NCBI GenBank assembly: GCA_021234155.1
Contig: JAJEKV010000003.1
Span: forward strand, 19,014,386 to 19,078,385
Direction: 5' to 3'
Origin: Isoetes taiwanensis
Taxonomy: Eukaryota; Streptophyta; Lycopodiopsida; Isoetales; Isoetaceae
DNA: 64,000 bases
Shown here piece by piece: positions 10,186 to 20,410 of this stretch. A program made the translations under genes and the position numbers. The first letter of the stretch is position 1. Every line of letters starts with the position of its first letter. The notes beneath the pieces are model-generated. The model had not been told where the DNA came from. It did no database searches and worked only from the letters and a program-made list of their open reading frames with translations.

Positions 10186-11664
10186 TAACTCCATGGGGCT
10201 GCTCACGCCTATAGGTCCAATCCATCTCCAAGCTAACATGGCATAAGGAGCCACTCCCGAAGAAAACCACCGTGACGACAAGCATATTCATATCAATCGA
10301 CCTCGACCTAAAACCTGCAAAACCACCAATCCAACATCCACGAATCACAAAGGCCCTACCCAAAGCACGAGGGCCGCCAAAACGCTAGCACGAGGGCCAA
10401 AAACTCATGACACAAGGGTCACCACAACATCCACATCTTTCCTACTACTTGGCATGAGAGCGAACATTACTCTGGCACGAGGACCATCCCAACAACACTA
10501 AATCCCTTAATGAAAGAAAGACCTGAACACAAAGGCACGCCCAAAAAGGGCGACCCCTCATGAAAGGAGAGCCACTACAAAATCAAGACTTGGCACAAGG
10601 ACCATCAATCATTGCACGAGGACTCAAGATCATCCACAATAAAAATACTAGGGGCTACCTCTAAGTAAGAACAAAGAAATGAAAGCAAGTGATCAAATAA
10701 GAAAACAGACGAGGATTAAAGGCCGCACTATAAAAGGCCCAAAGGGACAAGAGGGTGGGAGGGTGGGACAAGTGACCTAAGGGGGACAAGCTCAACAACG
10801 GCTGATAACGACAAAGGAGGAGGCACCAGACATAAATACTAGCCTCAAGAAGCGGATTTATCTGCTTATCTCAAAATGCAGATAAATCGTACTTCTAGAG
10901 TCTAGTTGAACTCCAAACACAGACCAACAACCATGCTGACAAAAGAGGCAAAAAAACAGCAACAGAATCTACTAAACGTTGACTACATCGCTACATCTAC
11001 AAGGCTATGACGCAACCTTGGCAATGTGGAAAATGGTACAACAAGGTTTCTAAACTCTAAAGCTAAATGAAGCCTGACGACCAAATCTAAGCAAGAAAAC
11101 GACCCAAGGGCTGTCTTGAAGATTAAAACACCCAGATGATTGACTATAAAGAGCCTTACAAACGAGACCCTCCAAGAAGCACTACAAAATGCAATTCACT
11201 CCCCAAAACCTGGCTAAGTAATACCAATCGAAGATGCATGCCAAAAAAACTCACAAATACATTTTAAAAACACCAAACGATACCGTAAGGAATGCTATTC
11301 CTAAAGCACCAATTTATACCTAAGCATGCAACAATCACTCCTACGAAGAAACAAGAAGGCAAAGGAAAGTCATGTCAGCAAATCTAACAATATACAGAAG
11401 ATGTTTCAAGTCCTTTGTGTGTTAGAAAGAAAACTTGCTTTGATGCCCTTGAACACAACGCACAAGGAAATTCAGGCATGGGCTCCCCTTATAGGCCCCT
11501 TCCGCCTAGCGTAAATTATACAGGAAATATACTTGTTGGGTTTTTAGAGTTTGTCCACACTGCCAAATACCAAACAAAATAATAGAACATTATTACGTTT
11601 GCATTTAATGAAAATGTTAGGATTTTAATAAAGATTGCATTCCCAGACATGGCGAGAACGGGAC
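10186..11664. other. Decayed repeat-like sequence, no gene seen
   Basis: Between about 10365 and 10630 a loose motif GGCACGAGGRCCA recurs (10367, 10386, 10475, 10593, 10615), suggesting degraded low-order repeats of the preceding retroelement. From 11300 on the sequence is ordinary AT-rich DNA and probably holds the promoter of the gene starting at 11665. I see no LTR pair. Confidence 0.4.
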
Positions 11665-12589
11665 ATGGCCATGACTCCAGGCGTAATTGTGCCTTTCAGA
11701 GCTGTCGTTGTTCCTCCCCATTTCGTGCTACAGCATGGCTCACCAAATTTAAGGCTTGCATTTGGTGTGTCGGGCAAAATCCGGTGGAGCCACTCTACAA
11801 GTATTGCTGCAAAAAGAATAACTCGGCGATTAGAAGAAACTGTGAAAGCGGATGAAGATCTGGATGAAGATGTGCGAATAGGGCTAAATGAGGTAACGTC
11901 ACTCGTATAATTTATGAAACATGATCAGCTTTGATTTTCCTTAGCTGTTTTTATTACCATCATGTCTGTTGATAAATTTAGGTAGCAAATCAAGCAACAA
12001 AGTTGATGTTATCGGGAGATGGTCAGTCCATTGCTGAATATCTTGAAAAAGTAGACTATATAGGAGATTATCTGGTGAAAGAAGGCCAGCTTGAAGCTGC
12101 AAAATTCGTGCTAGTAATTCAAGGCATGCTTAATCATAAGGTAATGGTTAACCCATATTTTTCCACTGGTTCTGTAACTATTGATGCCACTGTTATGTTT
12201 ATTTATATATTATAGGTTTACCCTGAAAAAGACGATTTGAAAGGGGTTTATAAGAAAGCCCTGGAGAGAATGTTCACGCTTGTAGAGGATTCTGGATGGA
12301 TATTAACTCTTCCTGGAAGTGACACAGCAGTGCCAATGGTATATGATGAACCAATTAATTTTTAGTCAACTCTGGCCATGTTCTTATACATAGTGTTAGT
12401 GCAGTACATGCTTCCATCGTTAGTGCAGTGATGAAAAATAGTTTTGGTTTTATAGGAGGCGTGAAATGCAGCTAGATTTCATGTTACAAAAATTAGAAGC
12501 TTAAATTGGTTCTGCTCGTTAACCACATGGCATGTTTGTTTTTGCAGATTGATGATGAGCTCATGCCTCCTGTGCTTCAAAATAGATGA
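11665..12589 (+). CDS. Unrecognised conserved-looking protein, four exons, 183 aa
   Basis: Exons 11665-11892, 11982-12140, 12216-12338 and 12548-12589 join with canonical GT-AG borders. All three introns are in phase 0. They give one uninterrupted 184-codon frame ending in TGA (12587-12589). The start is the first ATG in the frame; a second lies two codons on. The N-terminal ~45 residues are basic and poor in acidic residues, which could be an organelle transit peptide. The body is charged and helical: LDEDVRIGLNEVANQATKLM, then YLEKVDYIGDYLVKEGQLEA, VYPEKDDLKGVYKKALERMF and a short acidic end (IDDELMPPVL). I do not recognise the family. The clean splice structure and lack of stops argue for a working host gene. 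The next gene is on the same strand 730 bp downstream. Confidence 0.75.
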
Positions 12590-13318
12590 GGCTGTTTATC
12601 CTATGTCCAACCCATTGGGAAGGCGTGTCTTCAAGGGATGTGAGCAAGGGAATACCATCGTGATGCTCACAAATAGTAGTAATAGTAGTTCAGAAACTGT
12701 ATGGCATGCAAAACATGGAGGATTTACATGATGATTTGGAGGCTTATGTTCAAATGTATGTAGGGGGTTGTATGTTGGTGGAGCATATTGCAAGGATAAA
12801 GCCATCAGCTAAAGAAAATGGTAGGCAAAATGTACAATGTTTTTGTATTTGAGTCTGGCAGCCTAATGTAAATCAGTCTGGCTCAAATAATTGTAAGGTT
12901 TAAGCTAGAGCTCTGCACGTTACAATGATGCTGAAGCTTGGAGAATGTAGGTTATTGTTTTAATATTTGAGAGTTGGATGATATATTGGCTCACATGTGA
13001 GAATGTCGATTATTCCTGATTTCAAGTGTATTCGAAAAACCATATTATTTGAGAGTTGGCTGGTATTATGATGAGCGTAGATGGTAACCACTTGGCTGAT
13101 GTGATATTGATATTCATAAGAATATCAAGTGTAATTCTCCACACCATATTCTCTTCAGTCTTAGCACGTCTAACACATGATTTAAGTTCAAAAGGGCAGA
13201 AGCACAGCATGGAAGATTGGATTGATACGTGGAGCAAAATGAAGGCAACACGTAATGACAAAAAAATATATAAGAGCAAAAATGAAAGAAAGGTAAGAAG
13301 AAGACAAGGGAAAGTAAG
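12590..13318. other. Intergenic, 3' UTR and promoter region
   Basis: No coding sequence is seen. Diverged copies of a short AT-rich stretch (ATATTTGAGAGTTGG, TTCAAGTGTATTCG/ATCAAGTGTAATTC) occur at 12962-13060 and 13120-13140. The last 60 bases before the next gene are purine-rich, as in many plant 5' UTRs. Confidence 0.5.
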
Positions 13319-13693
13319 ATGGCGGAAGTAGTAAAGAAGATAGTAAGGGCAGCAGAGGGGATGGTGAAGAAGCTGAAGGCGCCATGGAAGATAACGGGAC
13401 CGACGGCGGGAGCAGAATACAAAGAGGCAATTCCAGACATAAAGCTGTACCGCAAATTCTCGCCGGCGACGCCAGGCAAGGAGGTGTCCATCCCGGGCTC
13501 AGAAGCCGACCATGTTTACAACATTACTTATTACAAGAGGGACACCCGCCGCATCAAGCCCCGCATGCTGCTCAGGGAAATCGATCCCGCAACGTTCGAC
13601 GCGGCCTGCCGCTTGCCCCCTTCGCCTCCCACCGTCGTCCTCGCACCCCGCGTTCCCTTGGCTGCCGTTCCCGGTGACGGTTACCAGAAGTGA
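13319..13693 (+). CDS. Small single-exon protein, 124 aa, possibly a plant mitochondrial complex I accessory subunit (P1-like)
   Basis: ATG in good context (AAGATGGCG) opens an intronless frame of 125 codons ending TGA. The N-terminus is a basic amphipathic helix (MAEVVKKIVRAAEGMVKKLK). It is followed by APWKITGPTAGAEYKEAIP, YRKFSPATPGKEVSIPGS and VYNITYYKRDTRRIKP. That pattern (APWxxTGP, EYxxAxP, YRxxSPAT, YYxRDxRR) resembles a small plant protein that I believe is annotated as the P1 accessory subunit of mitochondrial complex I; this is from memory and uncertain. The C-terminus is Pro/Ala-rich and may be lineage-specific. The gene is locally GC-rich, unlike its flanks. It is in tandem with the four-exon gene at 11.7-12.6 kb. 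Confidence 0.65.
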   Translation: MAEVVKKIVRAAEGMVKKLKAPWKITGPTAGAEYKEAIPDIKLYRKFSPATPGKEVSIPGSEADHVYNITYYKRDTRRIKPRMLLREIDPATFDAACRLPPSPPTVVLAPRVPLAAVPGDGYQK

Positions 13694-15080
13694 TCCCTTT
13701 GTCTATATTTCTCTGTTTCATATATCATCTGTACATATCTTTCTGCTTTCGGTTTGTGAAAATTTCGCTCTTTTGAAGCCTTTCTTGCCTCAAAATTCTC
13801 GTCTCTTCGTCTTTGGTCCTGCAACCAAAGTGTGCCATTTGACCATCTCTACTGTTAGGTCCAGGAATTTCATTGCGCGAACTGATGCCACACTGCGCAG
13901 TGATTCATGCAGCTGATACATTTCTGAAGGCCAGGTTTACTCTTGCCAATTCGAAGGAACATCTTTGAAGGCCTGATTTAGTCGTCTATTTGGAGGAACT
14001 TTTTTGAAGGCCAATTTTGATGTTGTCAATTTGGAGGCCAATTTTATTGCACTCATGTAAGATATGCTTTCTATTGAAATTTAATTTACTCTTGCTATGT
14101 ATGTGTGTGTGTTTTTTTTTCTTTAACTAGTAGTAGGGCACGCATGGAATAGAGCAAAGGAAAAGTTGGGAGAAAGGTAGCTGAAGTAAATATAGATGTT
14201 TGCTTGAGGATATTTATCTTGCTTTGCATTTTTTGTTAGAAGTTTTTTAGACTCTGTTTGAGTTGTACAAGTCCTATATCATCATATAGGAGTGTACAAG
14301 TCATTGTTGGCAATGGTATATACACTTTTGTGAATGGTGGCGTTGATGTGGTAGAGTTGTTATTAATGAACCTAAATATTACTTAGCTAGAATGGTGGTT
14401 GATGTGGTAGAGTGGTCATTAATGAAGCTAAATATTACTTGGCTATAATGGGGTGGCGTTATTAAGTTTACCCAATTCGTTTGGTATTGGGGGAGGGTAT
14501 TCTCGCAATGGTGGGAACTATGATTCTGGTATTGTATTGTATAGAGAATCATATGTTTGTGCATGTTTGAGCTGCTTTTTTGTTGTGAGGGGCAAGTTTC
14601 TATTTCAGTGGTGTGTTTGTGTCATGTTTGTTTAAGTGAACTCAATGGTCTGAGGAAGGAAATTTGGAGCTTTCCTTTTTTGAGCGGGGGCGGCAATGCA
14701 TCCCAGCAGGGCAAGCAAGCAGGAAGGGGTTCTGGTGTGGAGGAAGAGAATGGATCCAGCAAGCCGATTTGCAGGCATTTGAGTAGGGGCGGTGGAGCGA
14801 GGAGGGAGTTCCGGGCTGTGTTCTTCTTGCCGGAATCATCCGATTTAGGACAGAAGCGATACATTAGGCAACTTAGGGCATATTTTCTTTGTTCTATATT
14901 TCAGAAATTGCTGTTGTATTTCTTGAATCTTTCGGTTTTTCGCTTGGTGATGGTGGGTTCAAATCCCATTAAGTTTACCCAATTCGTTATGCGCCATTTT
15001 TGAGGTTTCTGGCTCTGATGAGGCCGATGTGGCCTAGACGTTCGATTTTTTTGTTTCTTCTTGCAGGGAATTCCACGTAT
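13694..15080. other. Intergenic; contains a 21-bp direct repeat 507 bp apart
   Basis: The first ~400 bp are probably the 3' UTR of the preceding gene. Two 21-base identical sequences (beginning ATTAAGTTTACCCAATTCG) occur at about 14463 and 14970. They frame a segment that could be an insertion with a long target-site duplication, although no poly(A) or terminal inverted repeat is visible. Two further near-repeats of GATGTGGTAGAGT lie at 14346 and 14402. No gene is seen. Confidence 0.5.
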
Positions 15081-15089
15081 TTTACTTCT

Positions 15090-15553
15090 TACAGGGCATC
15101 AAAGCAGATGGCAGGCCTGGGGCATCAAAGCAAAGCAACATCAGAGGCCAAAGAATAAAATTTGCAGCAGGCATTAGAGCAGAGCAAGGGAGGTCCAAAT
15201 TAGGAATCCCACGAGCCTTTTTGTGGGCAGATTGTGTGCGGCAGACGACAGCCGGTGGGCGTGCAGCAGATGCCTGGATGAGGCAGCGACCACATCGCAG
15301 CCCAGGGATTGGATCTGAGTCGGATTCCTGCATTCATTTTCTTTCTCGTTCTTTCTTCTTGCATCAAAGATTTCATGTGTGTTTCGTTCTTAGAGGGCAT
15401 CCCATTGATTTCGTGTCTCTTCCCTTCTTAGAGGGCATCAAAGCAGATGGCAGGCATCAAAGCAGAAGGCGTGCTGTGTTCTTGATCAAGGTGGGCATCA
15501 AAGCAGAAGGCGGGTTGTGTTCGTGTTTGCGCGAAGGCGGGCATCAAAGCGAG
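15090..15553 (+). repeat. Interspersed short repeat, GGGCATCAAAGCAGA
   Basis: The motif GGCATCAAAGCAGA or close variants occurs at about 15095, 15120, 15436, 15451, 15495 and 15540, often followed by TGGCAGG or AGGCGGG. Spacing is irregular. It looks like a decayed minisatellite or repeat-rich non-coding exon. No convincing protein is encoded. Confidence 0.5.
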
Positions 15554-16405
15554 CCATCGCGGGGCTTACCATAGGTCGAGCGAGCTTACCGCAGGGGCTT
15601 CTTTGGCGGGTGCCTAGTGATGGCTTCATGGGGAGATGGAAATGAAGTTTTCTTTTTTCCATTTGAAACCATGTGTTCGATTTGCATCATTGGAAGTGGC
15701 TTTTTGAATTTTGGTCAAAAACTTAATGTCCATTGATCTAGCACAATATCGGGAATATCCCACAGATCAATGGCTCTGAAAGAAACCAGCAATGTAGAGA
15801 CGATCTTTATGGCAAATTTGAATTGGTCGAATGTTTCCACTTAAAATCTTATGTGTATCTTGTTGTTGAACTTTCAATTCAACACTCATGAAACCTAGTG
15901 CCCTTTTATAAGTATGAGTGATAACTATCTTAAGCTTCAAGTAGGATAAAAGCTAGAGTTCCACCTGAAGAAGTGAAAAAGAAATATTTCAACAGGCAAT
16001 GCTGAAGGAATAGTTTTCTGAAGAATGAAGAATACATAGGAGGGTAAAACGTGTGAGTGGAAATTGCTTTCATTTTATAAAGGTTAAACATCCGAGATAA
16101 GGTATTTGGTGGAATGCCGGGTCTTTAGTCCAGTTGCTCATTCCATCTTCTGCTCTTGCGTTGGTATAGACTCGTATCTTGTGGACACGGTCACTGGGGA
16201 ACATTTTGATCATGGCTATTGTGTTGTAATGTCGAACGTCCTCGTGGTGGGTACTGTGGTGTTATAGTTGATGTTCCCGAGCACTTTTTCTTTGTCGATG
16301 ATGTGGGCTCCCAATGTTTGTGCGAGCTCGCTCTGGGTCAATGTTTGTGCGAGCTCGCTCTGGGTCGGTGGCTTTTCTCTTATTGATGTTGAATACATAG
16401 GAGCT
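15554..16405. other. No gene seen
   Basis: Ordinary AT-rich DNA. A 27-bp tandem duplication (GAGCTCGCTCTGGGTC with flank) occurs at 16323-16368. No splice-supported open frame stands out. Confidence 0.4.
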
Positions 16406-17640
16406 GCTAAATTGATATGCAAAATTGAAGACAATTGACATGTTAAACCTGACAGAAAGAAGATCATGGACCATGGCATAATAGCCCTTTGCTTCATAAT
16501 TCCACTAGTATCCATGCAATGGAATAAGCATCTGTGAACACGAATTCAACAAATAAAGGCATATGCTAACTATGGAAGATTTGAAATTCTAGAAAACAAT
16601 CTCATTTTAGAATCTGTAGCCACTAAGTAGCGTTACCGAAGAAATCAGATAGATGTCATTTTTTTAGATCGCAGCTAGGTAACTGCAAAACAACAAAGAA
16701 GCATCACTTACCATTTAGCAAACACATGTGTTCGGTCTTCTCCAATCGATCATAGACTAAAGCTTGTCTAAGATTGAAATCGCCTCCTGTTGTGATCATG
16801 GAATAATTTAAGGGTTAAACTTAGCTATTTGGCAATTTTTTAGCACATTTTTGAAAAAAATTGGCTAAAGTAATTGGAAAAAATATAATAATTTTTGCTT
16901 AACTTTTCTCGGAACTGCACCAACCCTGGAGCTCTTTAGCCAAACGCTAGAAAGTAAGAGAGTGAAATTTTTTATTGTTTAGCTAAACATAGAAACTTTT
17001 AGAATGAATTTCAGGCTAGTTTAGCTAACATCATTCTAGTTTAGATGAAGTATATGTTAGTTTCTAGCATTATGAAATAATTTGAGTCCTAAACTTTGCT
17101 AGTTAGCATTATTTTAGAATGTTTTCACAAAGAAAATGACTAAAATAAGTGGAATATATTGAAAAATATATAGTAATTTGGCTTAATATTTTCTGTTGGC
17201 CACACCGTAGAAATTTTTGGGATGATGTTTGGGTTAGTATAGCTAAACGCTAGAAAGTATGAGAGGAAAAATGTGTACAATTTAGCTAAACCACAGAAAG
17301 TTTTGGGATTAATATCGAGCAAGTTTAGCTAAAATCATTCTGGCTAATAAGAAATATGCGATTAGTAATTTATTCCCTGGTTGTGATGGAGACCTAATGC
17401 CTATCCTGCGAATGGTTTTCAAATGCATACAAGACTGAACTTCCATTCATTATGCACCAAAGGCCCCGAGATGTATTCTTTGCTACATTTCTATCTAGGA
17501 CAGTTAAAGGAGGCAGAACAACATGTAACCCTTCTGAAGAGACCAAGTAGAGTAGTTCTTTGAAGAAAAAAGCATCCGCAGAAAACCAACAGGGTTTGGA
17601 CGTGACCTATGTTGGATTCAAAATTTTGTGAATATGCTTG
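16406..17640 (-). pseudogene. Duplicated gene fragment, copy 1 (interrupted by a MITE)
   Basis: This copy matches 17811-18470 over about 640 bp once the 16797-17379 insertion and its extra duplication are removed. On the minus strand it holds exon-like open segments also present in copy 2. One reads FFFKELLYLVSSEGLHVVLP (17390-17580). Another ends YDRLEKTEHMCLLNG at a GTAAGT donor (exon end 16712). A third contains YEAKGYYAMVHDLLS (about 16445-16530). Relative to copy 2, the third segment has a one-base deletion near CTAGTGG that shifts the frame. I do not recognise the protein. Confidence 0.6.
16789..17387. mobile_element. hAT-like MITE (583 bp) with 8-bp target-site duplication
   Basis: The element spans 16797-17379. 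GTTGTGAT flanks it on both sides (16789-16796 and 17380-17387). Its ends are imperfect inverted repeats: the left end reads CATGGAATAATTT and the right end, reverse-complemented, CAGGGAATAAATT (11 of 13 match). The paralogous locus at about 18207-18222 has a single GTTGTGAT and no insert, an intact empty site. Internal sequence is AT-rich with repeated TTTAGCTAAAC and CTAGAAAGTA subterminal motifs. It has no coding capacity. The 8-bp duplication and CA...TG termini fit the hAT superfamily. Confidence 0.9.
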
Positions 17641-17810
17641 TCTATTCAAAAGTACAAACTAAAAACTGCAATACCTTTTGAACATCTGCATATCTGCCAA
17701 TGATGGCACTTCATGTAATCCCATTCCATATAGTCTTCTCTAAAGGTCCCAAGTGACTTCTCACTAAAAGCAAGATGTAAACGCTATTAGTATATCCAAC
17801 CTATATCTCC

Positions 17811-18470
17811 TGAATTGATGTGCAAATTTGAAGAAGAAGATTGATTAAAGAGGAAGACAATTGACCTGTTAAAGTTGAGAGAAAGAAGATCACGGATCAT
17901 GGCATAATAGCCCTTTGCTTCATAACTCCACATATTATCCATGCAATGGAATAAGCATCTGCAAACATGAATTCAACAAATAAAGGCATATGCTAACTAT
18001 GGAAGATTTGAAATTCTAGAAGACAATCTCATCTTAGAATCTGTAGGCACTAGTGTGTTACAGAAGAAATCAGATAGATGTCATTTTTTAGATTGTAGCT
18101 AGGTAACTGCAAAACAACAAAGAGGCATCACTTACCATTTAGCAAACACATGTGTTCGATCTTCTCCAATCGATCATAGACTAAAGCTTGTCTAAGATTG
18201 AAATCACCTGTTGTTGTGATGGAGATCTAATGACCCTATCCTACGAATGGTTTTCAAATGCATACAAGACTATTTCCATCCATTATGCATCAAAGGCCCT
18301 GGGGTGTATTCTTTGCTGCATTCCTACCTAGGACAGTTAAAGGAGGTAGAACAACGCGTAACCCTTCTGACGGGACCAAGTAGAGCAGCTCTTTGAAGAA
18401 AAAAACATCTGCAAAAAACCAACAAGATTTGGACGTAACGTGTGTTGGATTCAAATTTTGTGAAGCTAAG
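17811..18470 (-). pseudogene. Duplicated gene fragment, copy 2 (empty-site copy)
   Basis: Second copy of the fragment, with no MITE. Minus-strand open segments are longer here: FFFKELLYLVPSEGLRVVLP (18290-18410), a segment ending ALVYDRLEKIEHMCLLNG at a GTAAGT donor (exon end 18136), and CLFHCMDNMWSYEAKGYYAM (about 17900-17950). Between the last two lies a 28-bp GT...AG stretch, too short for an ordinary intron. Stops between the first two segments (CIMDGNSLVCI region) suggest this copy is also broken or contains an unrecognised intron. Product unknown. Confidence 0.5.
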
Positions 18471-19958
18471 ATAATGAATTTTGTGAAGCTAGGGTAAACA
18501 GACGGGACTGAGATGTGATGCGCTAAAGATGCAAATCGTATGCAATAGTAGAGAAAAATTTCGTTCATATGCAAAATTCATAATACCAATACCTGTTCAT
18601 TGCAAGATCTAAAAATTGCAAAGCCATAGTCGCCAATCAAGGTTCCGTCGAGCCATTCCGGCACCTTAGCAATAGGAGACGAAAGGGTTTGCCCGAAGTG
18701 CCATTATACGTGGCGTACACATAGGATACATGTGACGTACACGTGTATAGGTTAGAATTGCACGAAATCGTGCACCTCGGGTTAGGCAACCTGCTAAACA
18801 TTTAGAAAATATTCAGGACTTTCCACCAAACGACGGTTTACTAAAACAATAATGCATTTTAAATGAAAGTTCACGAAGTTTACAAGCCAAAGTCTTAATA
18901 AGACAATAACATTATTTTCTCCTGAAGGAATTGAAATGAGAAAGTAAACATTCCAGTAACAGTAGGCGATTTGAGAGGCTTTGTGGACTTAAAGCTGCAA
19001 AGTTATTCGAAAAAAAAGAAAAGAAAAGGGAAGCTTCAGCATGCACCAGCTTCAACAGCGACCAATGCCATACTCCATAAGAATCAGAGATCCTGCTGCA
19101 AAAAGACCCTCTGCACATGCCAAGTAGTTTTGGAGAAATAACACAAGCTAAGCATCAACCACAGATCACATACGTCACAAGGAAACTAAGCAGCCAGAAA
19201 TCAAAATAAACTTTTGCTTTGGGGATTCGAACTCCATGCCAAACAGTTGCACCCAACAGAGCAGGACTTTCCATGTAAGCCCACTTCTTTTGTCTCATCC
19301 ATCAAAAAGAATCATGACCCATAAAAGAATCAGCAGAGCTACTCCAAACATCAACTATAAATATGGCGGTGAAGCTTTGAAAGCCGTCATGGGTTAGTGG
19401 GCATGTATAGCAGCTTCCCCCTATGGCTTTAGATCTACCAAAAGACTAAAGAAGAGATTGGAGGGCTCCATCAAAGCTGGAACTCCGTATATATCATCCG
19501 GGAAGTGGTTTAACTGCAAATTCCCAGCGGTTTTTTTGGACATCCAAAATCATCCACGCCCATCCCATATGATCCGATGGCATGCGGGATTCTCAACCCA
19601 TGCCCCCATTGTGCATCGTTGCATCGCATCCCCCCCATGGATCCATCACCCATCCATGCCAACCCTCCATCCATGTCGTACCTGGGTTTCTTGCCACATT
19701 CCCTCCTTGCTGCCACAAAGGTACATGGAGGTACCTTCCTCACACCACTCGAACCAGGTCCTGATTAGTAAGGCCAACTAACCTGAAAGATTTATACAAT
19801 TTCTTTAATTAAGTGCATTCCCCTAAATAAATAAGTGATAAATAAATAAGTGGCATAAAAAACAAGGGTAATCTGGACCCATGGTTATTCAGATCCATAT
19901 ATACACAAATACAAGGGTAATTCTTTACAGGTTATTCAACACATAGGATTAATTTGTG
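18471..19958. other. No gene seen
   Basis: Mostly AT-rich intergenic DNA. A related pair ACGTGGCGTACAC / ATGTGACGTACACGTG lies at 18708-18745. A GC-richer stretch at 19550-19750 has several CATCCATG-type short repeats. No splice-supported frame or RNA gene is recognised. Confidence 0.4.
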
Positions 19959-20410
19959 GTTAGTCTGGACATAAGTTAATCTGGACATAGTTAATCTGGA
20001 CATAGGTTAATCTAAACATCCATTAATTTGGACATAGGCTAATGTAAATAAGGGTTAATGTGGACATAGGTTAATTAGGACATGATCCTTTATGGTTAGT
20101 CAGGACATCTGTCCTTTGTGGTTAATTGGAAGACGGTCCTTTGTGGTTAATCTGGACATAGGTTAATCTGGACATGGTTAATTTGGACATAGATTAATCT
20201 AGACATAGGTTAATCTGGACATGGGTTCTCAGTTGTTAATTAAGACATGGTTAATCTGGATATGGGTTAACATAGGTTAATCATGACATGATCCTTTACG
20301 GTTAATGAGGACATAGTTAATCAAGACATGGGTCCTTTGTGGTTAATTAGGACATGGTCCTTTATGGTTAATCAGGACATATGCCCTTTGTGATTAATTA
20401 GGACATATAT
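19959..20410 (+). repeat. Minisatellite array, unit GGTTAATCTGGACATA (left arm)
   Basis: A short unit of about 16 bp, GGTTAATCTGGACATA with variants (ATTAGGACATGGTCCTTTAT, ATCAGGACAT), is repeated over about 450 bp. The reverse complement of the same unit (TGTCCTGATTAACCA) forms the array at 24770-25768. The two arrays are therefore in inverted orientation around a 4.36-kb interior. This arrangement is known for foldback-type elements. Confidence 0.9.

Noticed and set aside
14935-14985. tRNA-like B box (GGTTCAAATCCC)
   Set aside because: No acceptor stem, D arm or anticodon arm can be paired around it; a lone B-box match.
16684-16712. A 29-bp GT...AG minus-strand intron (GTAAGTGATGC...TTTGCAG) conserved in both copies
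   Set aside because: The GTAAGT donor is probably real, but 29 bp is too short for a plant intron; the true acceptor is likely further on.
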